DNA from: Eudoraea sp. | GTDB lineage: Bacteria > Bacteroidota > Bacteroidia > Flavobacteriales > Flavobacteriaceae | Assembly (NCBI GenBank): GCA_013042925.1 | Contig: JABDPH010000514.1 | Coordinates: 1-5,335, forward strand | DNA length: 5,335 nt | Direction of reading: 5' to 3' | Shown: in pieces, positions 1-5,335 of the stretch | How positions within the stretch are numbered: the first letter of the stretch is position 1 | How the letters are laid out: each line of letters begins with the position of its first letter | Program-made: the position numbers and the translations under genes | The notes under the pieces: generated by a model | Database searches by the model: none | Told to the model about the DNA's origin: nothing | Seen by the model: only the letters and a program-made list of their open reading frames with translations

Positions 1-5
1 TTTTA

Positions 6-61
6 AATGTCTTAACGTCTTAATGTTTCTAATAAATAACAAAAACGAAACATGAGACATT
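6..61. repeat. Nested inverted repeats near the left edge
   Basis: AATGTCT (6-12) is the inverse of AGACATT (55-61), and inside it ATGTTTC (23-29) is the inverse of GAAACAT (47-53). A tandem GTCTTAAC/GTCTTAAT (9-24) overlaps the left arms. The arms are only 7 bp and AT-rich. They could form a two-part hairpin or be binding sites, but chance is plausible. The rest of 62-190 shows only minor inverted repeats (CCAGCT 101-106 with AGCTGG 127-132; GTTAG 139-143 with CTAAC 152-156) and no supportable gene. Confidence 0.2.
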
Positions 62-190
62 CAAATAGAAGTACAAAAACAAAAGGCTCTTTCTTTTTTT
101 CCAGCTTTCAAGCGAGCAAGAGAACTAGCTGGAACTCGGTTAGAAAATACACTAACTAGGAAAAAAGAAGTATAAAAATTAATAGAATGG

Positions 191-217
191 AAAAGGGAGT
201 CATTTTGACTCCCTTTT
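191..217. terminator. Strong rho-independent terminator, probably bidirectional
   Basis: AAAAGGGAGTCA (191-202) and TGACTCCCTTTT (206-217) form a perfect 12-bp stem around a 3-base TTT loop. On the minus strand the hairpin starts 12 bases after the TAA stop of the 605-residue gene and ends in TTTTCC. On the plus strand it ends in six T (214-219). It therefore closes the minus-strand unit and could also stop plus-strand transcription coming from the left. Confidence 0.85.
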
Positions 218-229
218 TTATATAGCTGA

Positions 230-2047
230 TTACCAAATGGCCAGGTTATTTTCCAGGCTTTCAATTTCCTGAATTAAGTTGTTCAGAGATTTTCTACCTT
301 CCTCCAAAAGGAACATTATTTGCGCTTTGGACTCCGTAAATTCTTTTTTTAAGTTGTTGAATAATTCCTGATAATACGTTATTCCATCATTTAAGTTTTC
401 GGCAAATTTCAACAAATACTTCCTTTGCTTATCAGTTATTTCAAATCTGGATTCGGCAATACGGGCTTGAAGGTAATCTAAATAAATATGTAGTTCTTTA
501 ATGAACATGTGCGGGCGATCATTCCTCGATATCACATTAGTCTTTCCATAAATGTGGTCTATCATTTCATTCAGTTGCATGGTTTTGGCAAAGTAGGCCA
601 TATTTGGACCCGGGCATACCGAAACACCCGGACCTTCAGTCTTTGTATCAAGTCCATATGCGAGTAGGGCAGAAGTCCCAAGACCTACACAGGTACAGGA
701 TTTTTCAGTTATTTTGTTGTATTCGTACTTATAGTCTTCAACAGCAAGTTCCTGCTTGTCTAACTCCTTTATTTTTAAATGCTGGTATTGCCTTGATGCC
801 GTACAAATTCCTGTATCCAAAAAGTCTTTATTCATGGCTACAAATTTTTTCGGACATGAGCTTCCTGGTCTCCCTTTTTCAATCAATTTAGCTTTTTCCA
901 AATCTTTTGTATTTCCCTTTAAGCTGTGAAAGGGAATACCCAGGGGGGAAATATTACTTAGATACAAATCGTCCTCTTTGGCCTCGACCAATCTTTCAAT
1001 AGTCGACTTGTCAACAGTTGTCGCTTCGGGTACCAAAAGAAATGGTGTTCCCCATCCAACAGAATCTACCTTATAATGATTTAGAAGAAAATTGTGTTCC
1101 TCTGTAGTGCCTACACCTCCTTGAGCCGTTATTTTTAGCGGCAAGATTGATTTTGGAACAACTTTATTTTTTTGATCCAAAGCTTTTGCTAAAATTTCAT
1201 AAACCGATTGTATCAGATTTTCTTTTTCTTCTTTAAATTGATTTAGGATAGGCCCCATAAGAAAACCATCGGTTGCAAACGCATGTCCGCCACAATTTAG
1301 TCCGGATTCAATTCTATATTCTGACACCCACAATCCTTTTTTGGCCAAAAATTTACCCTGGATCAGAGCTGAACGGTAATCACTTACTTTAAGTACGATT
1401 TTCTTTTTGATGATTCCATTTTCATCAGGATAAAAATCTTCGAATTGCTCCAAATAGGTATATAATCTCGGATTCATTCCAGCAGAGAGCACCAAAGACG
1501 AATTGAGAACACTGTTTGCATAGCCCCGCAAGGCCGCATGGGCGTCATTATATTCAGAAGGTAACTTTATTTTTTTGCGATAATTTTCTTTATCAACTTT
1601 GGTCATAATGTTGACATCAATACTACCCATAGAAAGATTGTCCTTTGCCCACGTCTTGATTTCCTGCAAGTTAAATGAGTCCTTGGTTAAATTTTGGAAA
1701 TCCTTTTTTAAACCTGACGTATCGGGTAGCATTGAAAAATATTTCTTGAGTTCAGTGGCCGAATCAGCAGTAACACTTTTTAGGTCCTCGAATTTTCTTA
1801 GACTCTCTTCATAAATTAGATCAAGATAGGCAGTGATTCTTTTTGCCCGAAAATCATCCATATTTTCAGTAATCTCTGAATAAGGACGCTCGAATTTAGC
1901 ACAATACATTTTCCTTAATTTTTCAATAAGAATATCATCAACTAAAGAAATAACCGAGTCTATGCCAAACCGGGAAACTTTTAAAGGCGTGTCTATGGTG
2001 AAGCCTATCCCCATTACAGGAATATGAAAAGAATGGACATTTGTCAT
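230..2047 (-). CDS. Divergent nitronate monooxygenase/FabK-like FMN TIM-barrel protein with extended N- and C-terminal regions
   Basis: A 605-residue soluble protein, probably a flavin (FMN) enzyme; the reaction is unknown. Several segments follow the order of nitronate monooxygenase-type TIM barrels. These are an N-terminal strand, PVMGIGFTIDTPLKV (10-24); SGLNCGGHAF (248-257), which parallels that family's GxEAGGH with the catalytic histidine; KITAQGGVGT (305-314), parallel to the phosphate-binding IAAGGI; DSVGWGTPFL (328-337), parallel to DgVqmGTrF; and an EDDLYLSNISPLGIPFHSLKGN tract (358-379). A helical insertion of about 110 residues (38-150) follows the first strands. Beyond the barrel lie Cys398 (SCPKK), Cys415 (GICTASRQY), Cys451/Cys453 (SCTCVGLG) and Cys478 (VCPGPN), then a helical, coiled-coil-prone tail (530-605). 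Typical family members have 310-380 residues. The ATG at 2047 is preferred; an upstream TTG at 2080 would add 11 residues. The family assignment comes from motif reading only. Confidence 0.6.
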   Translation of the reverse strand: MTNVHSFHIPVMGIGFTIDTPLKVSRFGIDSVISLVDDILIEKLRKMYCAKFERPYSEITENMDDFRAKRITAYLDLIYEESLRKFEDLKSVTADSATELKKYFSMLPDTSGLKKDFQNLTKDSFNLQEIKTWAKDNLSMGSIDVNIMTKVDKENYRKKIKLPSEYNDAHAALRGYANSVLNSSLVLSAGMNPRLYTYLEQFEDFYPDENGIIKKKIVLKVSDYRSALIQGKFLAKKGLWVSEYRIESGLNCGGHAFATDGFLMGPILNQFKEEKENLIQSVYEILAKALDQKNKVVPKSILPLKITAQGGVGTTEEHNFLLNHYKVDSVGWGTPFLLVPEATTVDKSTIERLVEAKEDDLYLSNISPLGIPFHSLKGNTKDLEKAKLIEKGRPGSSCPKKFVAMNKDFLDTGICTASRQYQHLKIKELDKQELAVEDYKYEYNKITEKSCTCVGLGTSALLAYGLDTKTEGPGVSVCPGPNMAYFAKTMQLNEMIDHIYGKTNVISRNDRPHMFIKELHIYLDYLQARIAESRFEITDKQRKYLLKFAENLNDGITYYQELFNNLKKEFTESKAQIMFLLEEGRKSLNNLIQEIESLENNLAIW

Positions 2048-2073
2048 TGTAAGATTTAATTTATGACAAACGT
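2037..2073 (-). promoter_or_regulatory. Inverted repeat covering the start codon of the 605-residue gene
   Basis: ATGACAAACGT (2063-2073) and ACATTTGTCAT (2037-2047) are inverted copies: eight perfect pairs next to the loop, one G-U wobble, then two more pairs, around a 15-base loop. In the minus-strand mRNA the 3' arm begins exactly with the AUG start codon at 2047. The RNA hairpin would therefore bury the start codon, or the DNA could be an operator for a dimeric regulator. The repeat is seen directly; the regulatory role is inference. Confidence 0.35.
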
Positions 2074-2261
2074 GAATCAAAATTGAACATAATTTGCCAT
2101 TACAAAACTCTAAATTAAAACAGTCTTAAAACATGATATTTGTCAGTTAGAATTTTAAAGGCTAGATTGATTTTGCTAAATAACTCCTATTATTCTAAAC
2201 TTAAGCAAGCCATCCAATTCTCATTTCCCTACTTTGAAGTCATTCGAGATAGACCTAAAAC

Positions 2262-3023
2262 CTATAGCTGATGTGGGTTATTTTCATATTGGGAGAATGC
2301 TTCAGAAAAAAAACTCAAACCAGCACTTTTGTTTACTTCTTTTGCTGGTAGTATCGCTCCCTTAAACTCGCCTGCACCCCACGTTCCAATAGATAGCGGG
2401 TTATAATCTGAAGTATCAATTATATTCTGGTCATGATATCCACTGATATAAAAATAATGCTCGTTACATACTGTGTCTGGTACCGCAAGACCTAAGCCTA
2501 CTGCTTTATTCGACATATTATCATATATGGCATAAGCTCCTGTGTCAAAGTGGTGTGGCCATATCCGAATTTCTGAATTCAACCTGTATTTCTCTAAAAA
2601 AGATTCCAGAACTGTTTGGGACAATACCCGCAATGCCAATAATTCTTCAAGTCTTTTGGTATCTAAAATTTGAAAGATAAAATTATCTTTAATTGCGTAA
2701 GGACTTTCATAATGGAAGGAATATTCATATGGCTGATTTATTTCAGCCTTAAGAGACATCTTTACTATCCATCTTAATACTTCTGCATGGGTGGTGCCAT
2801 CCAATCGTAATGAATCTGATGAGCTATTTGAATTCCATTCCAAAACAAACTTTCTATAGTTTACAGATAACGTATCTCCTTTGCCACTTAAGGGCCTGGA
2901 ATACATACTACTTTTTTCAATAGAGAAGCCAAGATTGGTATGACTATCATCCGGTTCTTTCTCTAAAAAACTTATACCAGCTGCGGAAAGGTACTGGGAC
3001 AGCAGATACATCATTTTTTCCAT
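2262..3023 (-). CDS. Conserved-looking protein of unknown function with WPHHFD motif
   Basis: I do not recognise a named family with certainty. The frame is open upstream to an ATG at 3119, but that start would overlap the flavodoxin-fold gene by 89 bases and read through its well-conserved C-terminal codons. The ATG at 3023 gives a 253-residue protein beginning MEKMMYLLSQYL, 7 bases after the preceding stop, and is preferred. The N-terminal half (1-148) contains charged and helical segments and PDDSHTNLGF (24-33). The second half carries IRIWPHHFDTGAY (152-164), then GLGLAVPD and HYFYISGY (177-196), then TWGAGEFKGAILP (214-226). The order WPHHFD, PD....YFY, W..G.FKGA.LP resembles DUF5996-type proteins as I recall them, which is tentative. 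No signal peptide or membrane segment is visible. Being last in the operon with a flavoprotein suggests a related task, but none is proven. Confidence 0.75.
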   Translation of the reverse strand: MEKMMYLLSQYLSAAGISFLEKEPDDSHTNLGFSIEKSSMYSRPLSGKGDTLSVNYRKFVLEWNSNSSSDSLRLDGTTHAEVLRWIVKMSLKAEINQPYEYSFHYESPYAIKDNFIFQILDTKRLEELLALRVLSQTVLESFLEKYRLNSEIRIWPHHFDTGAYAIYDNMSNKAVGLGLAVPDTVCNEHYFYISGYHDQNIIDTSDYNPLSIGTWGAGEFKGAILPAKEVNKSAGLSFFSEAFSQYENNPHQL

Positions 3024-3030
3024 AACCGGA

Positions 3031-3789
3031 TTATCTTTTATGCTCAGGGCTGTCAAACCCTGCCTTGCATCCTGCAGCCCACTCATCAGGCTGGTTGCCG
3101 TGTGCCGGAATACCCCCATTGTCTTTTAACATTCGGGCAAGATGCAGACAATTCCAAACAAGGAAAGTTGTATTTCTATTGGTAAAGTCGTTCTCCGGAC
3201 CACCGGAGCCTTCATCCCTGTAGGAAGGCCCAGGCCCCGCTTCACCCATCCAGCCCGCATCTGCCTGTGGCGGTACCGTATAACCAATATGAGAAAGTGA
3301 AAAAAGTATATTCATTGCACAGTGTTTTACCCCGTCTTCGTTTCCTGTAATCAGGGTGGCACCTACTTTGCCGTAGTCTCTATATTGTCCTTTTTCATTA
3401 AACATATGCGTATAACCATACATCCGCTCGAGTACCCGGTTACAAACTGAAGATTTTTCTCCCAGCCAAACAGAAGTGCATACTATTAATATATCACATG
3501 CATCTACTTCTTTTTGTAATATAGGCCAGTCATCTTTGTCCCATTCCGGGGTTTTAGACATATCCAGGCCCAGTCCGGCAGGAATCGTATAATCTACAGG
3601 TCGGATTACTTTTGTAGCTACACCATTTGCTTCAAAAATGCGCTGAGCTACACCTATCAGCCCTTCAGTATGGGAGAGCACCGGTGTTCTGTTTAGCGTA
3701 CAGTTAAGGAATAAAACTTTTAGATCATTGTATTTAGCAGGAGGGTTGGAACAGTGTTGTTCGGTAATTTTTGTGAGTTGATTCGACAT
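3031..3789 (-). CDS. Flavodoxin-fold / NADPH-dependent FMN reductase family protein
   Basis: A 252-residue soluble protein of the flavodoxin-like superfamily, most likely binding FMN and acting as a cytoplasmic oxidoreductase; the substrate is unknown. After a ~22-residue leader comes the first beta strand and phosphate-binding loop, LKVLFLNCTLNRTPVLSHTE (23-42), in the place of the usual GSPR-type loop. The strand DILIVCTSVWLGEKSSVCNR (99-118) corresponds to the family's 'P-x-W/Y-x-G-x-x-S' loop that holds the flavin. TLITGNEDGVKHCAMN (145-160) matches the next flavin-contacting strand. A Gly/Pro-rich stretch, PPQADAGWMGEAGPGPSY (173-190), and a C-terminal GGIPAHGNQPDEWAAGC (225-241) are distinctive of this subgroup. 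The length is normal and the frame is undamaged. It lies 10 bases after the CxxC gene and 7 bases before the WPHHFD gene, so co-translation is likely. The exact enzyme name cannot be given from sequence alone. Confidence 0.85.
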   Translation of the reverse strand: MSNQLTKITEQHCSNPPAKYNDLKVLFLNCTLNRTPVLSHTEGLIGVAQRIFEANGVATKVIRPVDYTIPAGLGLDMSKTPEWDKDDWPILQKEVDACDILIVCTSVWLGEKSSVCNRVLERMYGYTHMFNEKGQYRDYGKVGATLITGNEDGVKHCAMNILFSLSHIGYTVPPQADAGWMGEAGPGPSYRDEGSGGPENDFTNRNTTFLVWNCLHLARMLKDNGGIPAHGNQPDEWAAGCKAGFDSPEHKR

Positions 3790-3799
3790 TTTGGCTTGT

Positions 3800-4087
3800 T
3801 TAGGAGTTAGATTCTTTTTCTTTATATATTACTTTACAACTCGGGCATTCTGTACCGTGTACTGCACTTTTTAGTTTTATTCCGTCTAAATGAGTTACAA
3901 CAAAGTCTTGTATAAAAGCATACTTGCGTTCTCTGTTATTTACATCTATCTGAGCATCTTTAAATTTTTCACGTACAATGTTGCCGTATTCCTGATCTCC
4001 CCAGCAATTAGGACAAACCCCTTTGGGAACTTCATCAAATTCATCTGTCCCTTTCTTTTTAAAAAAATTGCTAAAAATGTTTTTCAT
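3800..4087 (-). CDS. Small protein with two CxxC pairs (putative zinc ribbon)
   Basis: A 95-residue cytoplasmic protein of unknown function. It has a basic N-terminus with a hydrophobic patch (MKNIFSNFFKKKG) too short for a convincing signal peptide or membrane segment. It carries CPNCWG with Cys25 and Cys28, a charged middle of about 50 residues, and CPSC with Cys81 and Cys84. Two CxxC knuckles separated by a spacer are the usual layout of a zinc ribbon or rubredoxin-like metal site; which metal is bound cannot be told. The ATG at 4087 is the only sensible start, and no clear ribosome binding site precedes it. It is the first gene of a tight operon, ending 10 bases before the flavodoxin-fold gene. 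A role as a partner or regulator of that flavoprotein is inferred from position only. Confidence 0.8.
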   Translation of the reverse strand: MKNIFSNFFKKKGTDEFDEVPKGVCPNCWGDQEYGNIVREKFKDAQIDVNNRERKYAFIQDFVVTHLDGIKLKSAVHGTECPSCKVIYKEKESNS

Positions 4088-4088
4088 G

Positions 4089-4142
4089 AGTCTACTATTT
4101 TAGGAATGGATATAAACTGTAACCGTAGATTTATAGTCTACT
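4089..4142. repeat. Direct repeat AGTCTACT upstream of the CxxC gene
   Basis: The octamer AGTCTACT occurs at 4089-4096, directly before the start codon of the minus-strand gene, and again at 4135-4142. The second copy also forms a small GTAGA/TCTAC inverted repeat (4125-4129 with 4137-4141). These could be paired protein-binding half-sites, but the elements are short enough to be accidental in AT-rich DNA. Confidence 0.2.
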
Positions 4143-4207
4143 TTTACTAAATTTACTTACAGAATTGCAACCTATTTACGTCAATTCGTAAGCATGGCAA
4201 AAAGATT

Positions 4208-4232
4208 TTGACAACAAGATTATAGATGTCAA
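4208..4232 (-). terminator. Weak hairpin after cphA, possible attenuating terminator
   Basis: TTGACA (4208-4213) and TGTCAA (4227-4232) form a 6-bp inverted repeat with a 13-base loop. Read on the minus strand it is followed by AAATCTTTTTG, which gives a short U-rich stretch. It lies 18 bases past the cphA stop. The stem is short and AT-rich and overlaps the candidate promoter, so termination would be inefficient at best. Confidence 0.2.
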
Positions 4233-4243
4233 TATTGGATCAA
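4215..4243 (-). promoter_or_regulatory. Candidate Bacteroidota-type promoter for the three-gene operon
   Basis: On the minus strand TTG (4243-4241) is followed after 18 bases by TAATCTTG (4222-4215). The Bacteroidota housekeeping consensus is TTG, a spacer of about 17-23, then TAnnTTTG, so the -7 element has one mismatch. It begins just after the cphA stop and would give a leader of roughly 120 bases before the gene starting at 4087. The match is short and the spacer is AT-rich, so chance is a real alternative. Read-through from cphA could also drive the operon. Confidence 0.3.
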
Positions 4244-4250
4244 GGATTAC

Positions 4251-5335
4251 CTAAACCAACTCCCCATTGGCTTCCTGATCTTTTAATTGCTTTACTAGAT
4301 CTAACGCATCCGGAACCACATCACTACAAAGTACAATAAGGGATCCTTTTTCAGCATGAGCTACCGCATGGGTAATCGCTTCTTTTTCTGAAGGAATAAT
4401 GGTGGTCTTTTTGTTTGGATCCTGCTTTTTAATCCCAGCATCCAACATATTGATTAGATCGGTCTCTGATTTACCTCTTAAATTTTTGTCCTGTCTTATA
4501 ATGATCTCATCAAACATTTCCGCAGCTATGCTACCCATCTCCTTATTATCTTCCTCCCTGCGATCCCCAATGCCCGCTATGATTCCAACTTTTACAGTAG
4601 CATCAAGATTGTCTGTAAACTTTTGAAGTGCACGCATGCCTGCAGGATTATGTGCATAGTCCAATAGAATATTAAAGTTGTTAAACTTAAATAAATTTAA
4701 ACGCCCGGGAGTACTTGAAGCAGATGGGATAAAGGTCTCTAAAGCCGCTTTTGTATCTTCAATACTAATGCCCTGAACGTTTGCGGCTATTACAGCAGGT
4801 AGTATATTTTGTATCATAAAACGAGCCTTCCCACCATAAGTCAATGGAATATTTTCTGCTTTCATCAACCGCATTTTCCACTCGCCCCTACAAAGGGTTA
4901 CATAGCCATTCTCATAAATGGCAGTTATTCCGCCTATTCTTTGTAATGCCTGTATCCGAGGGTTATTTTCATCCATTGAGAATAGTGCAAGATTGCAATT
5001 GATGTTCCTTCGCATTTCATAAACTAAATCGTCATCTGCATTCAGGATGGCATAACCATCGGGTAATACAGTTTCGGGTATGACCGCCTTGACACGGGCA
5101 AGCTGTTCTACAGTATGAATTCCTTTTAAGCCCAAATGATCTGCAGAAACATTGGTAACAACAGCAACATCACATTTTTTATAACCCAGCCCGGCCCTTA
5201 ATAGTCCACCTCGTGCACATTCCAGTACAGCGAAATTCACAGTGGGGTCTTTGAGTACAAACTCCGCACTGGCAGGTCCGGTGCAGTCTCCTTTCATCAA
5301 CATCCTGTTCTGGATGTAAACGCCATCACTTGTGG
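4251..5335 (-). CDS. cphA: Cyanophycin synthetase, C-terminal part (5' end outside window)
   Basis: This is the C-terminal ~360 residues of cyanophycin synthetase, the cytoplasmic ATP-dependent enzyme that builds multi-L-arginyl-poly-L-aspartate. The part present is the Mur-ligase-like module, which in this family adds arginine to the aspartate side chains. The reading frame stays open to the right edge, where it encodes TSDGVYIQNR ahead of the first internal ATG at 5303. That ATG is therefore not the start. Visible landmarks, counted from it, are KGDCTGP (4-10), ECARGGLLRAGLGY (28-41), TNVSADHLGLKGI (50-62), LNADDD (87-92), STPGRLNLF (197-205), DYAHNPAG (215-222), GIGDRREED (244-252) and RQDKNLRGK (270-278). 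These are the central and C-terminal Mur ligase signatures in the form typical of CphA. The ATP-grasp domain and the Mur P-loop lie outside the window. The frame is intact to its TAG stop. No cyanophycinase gene follows downstream within the window. Confidence 0.95.
   Translation of the reverse strand, partial: TSDGVYIQNRMLMKGDCTGPASAEFVLKDPTVNFAVLECARGGLLRAGLGYKKCDVAVVTNVSADHLGLKGIHTVEQLARVKAVIPETVLPDGYAILNADDDLVYEMRRNINCNLALFSMDENNPRIQALQRIGGITAIYENGYVTLCRGEWKMRLMKAENIPLTYGGKARFMIQNILPAVIAANVQGISIEDTKAALETFIPSASSTPGRLNLFKFNNFNILLDYAHNPAGMRALQKFTDNLDATVKVGIIAGIGDRREEDNKEMGSIAAEMFDEIIIRQDKNLRGKSETDLINMLDAGIKKQDPNKKTTIIPSEKEAITHAVAHAEKGSLIVLCSDVVPDALDLVKQLKDQEANGELV

Noticed and set aside
1..60. 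Minus-strand frame starting at ATG 60 and open to the left edge (20 codons, MSHVSFLLFIRNIKTL...), and a plus-strand frame ending at TGA 53-55
   Set aside because: Either could be the edge of a neighbouring gene, but 17-20 codons without a recognisable motif or convincing signals cannot support a call.
101..132. CCAGCT/AGCTGG inverted repeat considered as a terminator or small RNA element
   Set aside because: Only six pairs with a 20-base loop, and no T-run follows the stem on the plus strand.
61..264. Minus-strand open frame of 67 codons
   Set aside because: It runs through the strong terminator hairpin and overlaps the end of the 605-residue gene in another frame, and the product is low-complexity with no recognisable feature.
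604..891. Plus-strand open frame of 95 codons
   Set aside because: It lies wholly inside the 605-residue gene on the opposite strand, over conserved cysteine motifs; an antisense shadow.
1599..1814. Plus-strand open frame of 71 codons
   Set aside because: Antisense shadow of the helical insertion region of the 605-residue gene.
2147..2198. TTAGAAT/ATTCTAA inverted repeat in the spacer, considered as a terminator for the three-gene operon
   Set aside because: Seven AT-rich pairs with a loop of 38 bases and no adjacent T-run; too weak to call. No clear terminator or promoter was found in 2074-2261.
3890..4150. Plus-strand open frame of 86 codons with a hydrophobic product
   Set aside because: Mostly antisense to the CxxC gene. 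The hydrophobic look comes from reading AT-rich codons backwards.
4399..4626. Plus-strand open frame of 75 codons
   Set aside because: Antisense shadow of the conserved Mur-ligase C-terminal region of cphA.

Overview
The window reads as an AT-rich, heterotrophic Bacteroidota chromosome segment. This is an inference. It rests on the protein families present, on weak or absent Shine-Dalgarno sequences before the genes, and on one candidate promoter of the TTG / TAnnTTTG type used in that phylum. All five supported genes lie on the minus strand, so the natural reading order is from the right edge to the left. No rRNA, tRNA, CRISPR array, insertion sequence or phage gene was seen, and no gene-free stretch exceeds 300 bases.

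Right to left: (1) 4251-5335 is the C-terminal part of a cyanophycin synthetase (cphA), cut by the window edge. (2) 4088-4250 is a spacer with a candidate promoter and short repeats. (3) 3800-4087, 3031-3789 and 2262-3023 form a tight three-gene operon with gaps of 10 and 7 bases. They encode a 95-residue protein with two CxxC pairs, a 252-residue flavodoxin-fold flavoprotein, and a 253-residue protein of unknown function with a WPHHFD motif. (4) 2048-2261 is a spacer ending in an inverted repeat that covers the next start codon. (5) 230-2047 encodes a 605-residue protein. It looks like a strongly divergent relative of the FMN-dependent nitronate monooxygenase / FabK / PfaD TIM-barrel family, enlarged by a helical N-terminal insertion and a cysteine-bearing C-terminal region. 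(6) 191-217 is a strong terminator hairpin. (7) 1-190 holds no gene that can be supported.

Cyanophycin synthetase makes the Asp/Arg storage polymer. The middle operon suggests a small redox or flavin module whose members are probably co-translated. The 605-residue protein seems to be its own transcription unit and is the most interesting object here. It keeps the order of the nitronate monooxygenase landmarks (GGH, then xxQGGV, then GTPF, then a following N-rich segment) but has a very different overall build. No functional link between the storage-polymer gene and the flavin genes can be shown from sequence alone.
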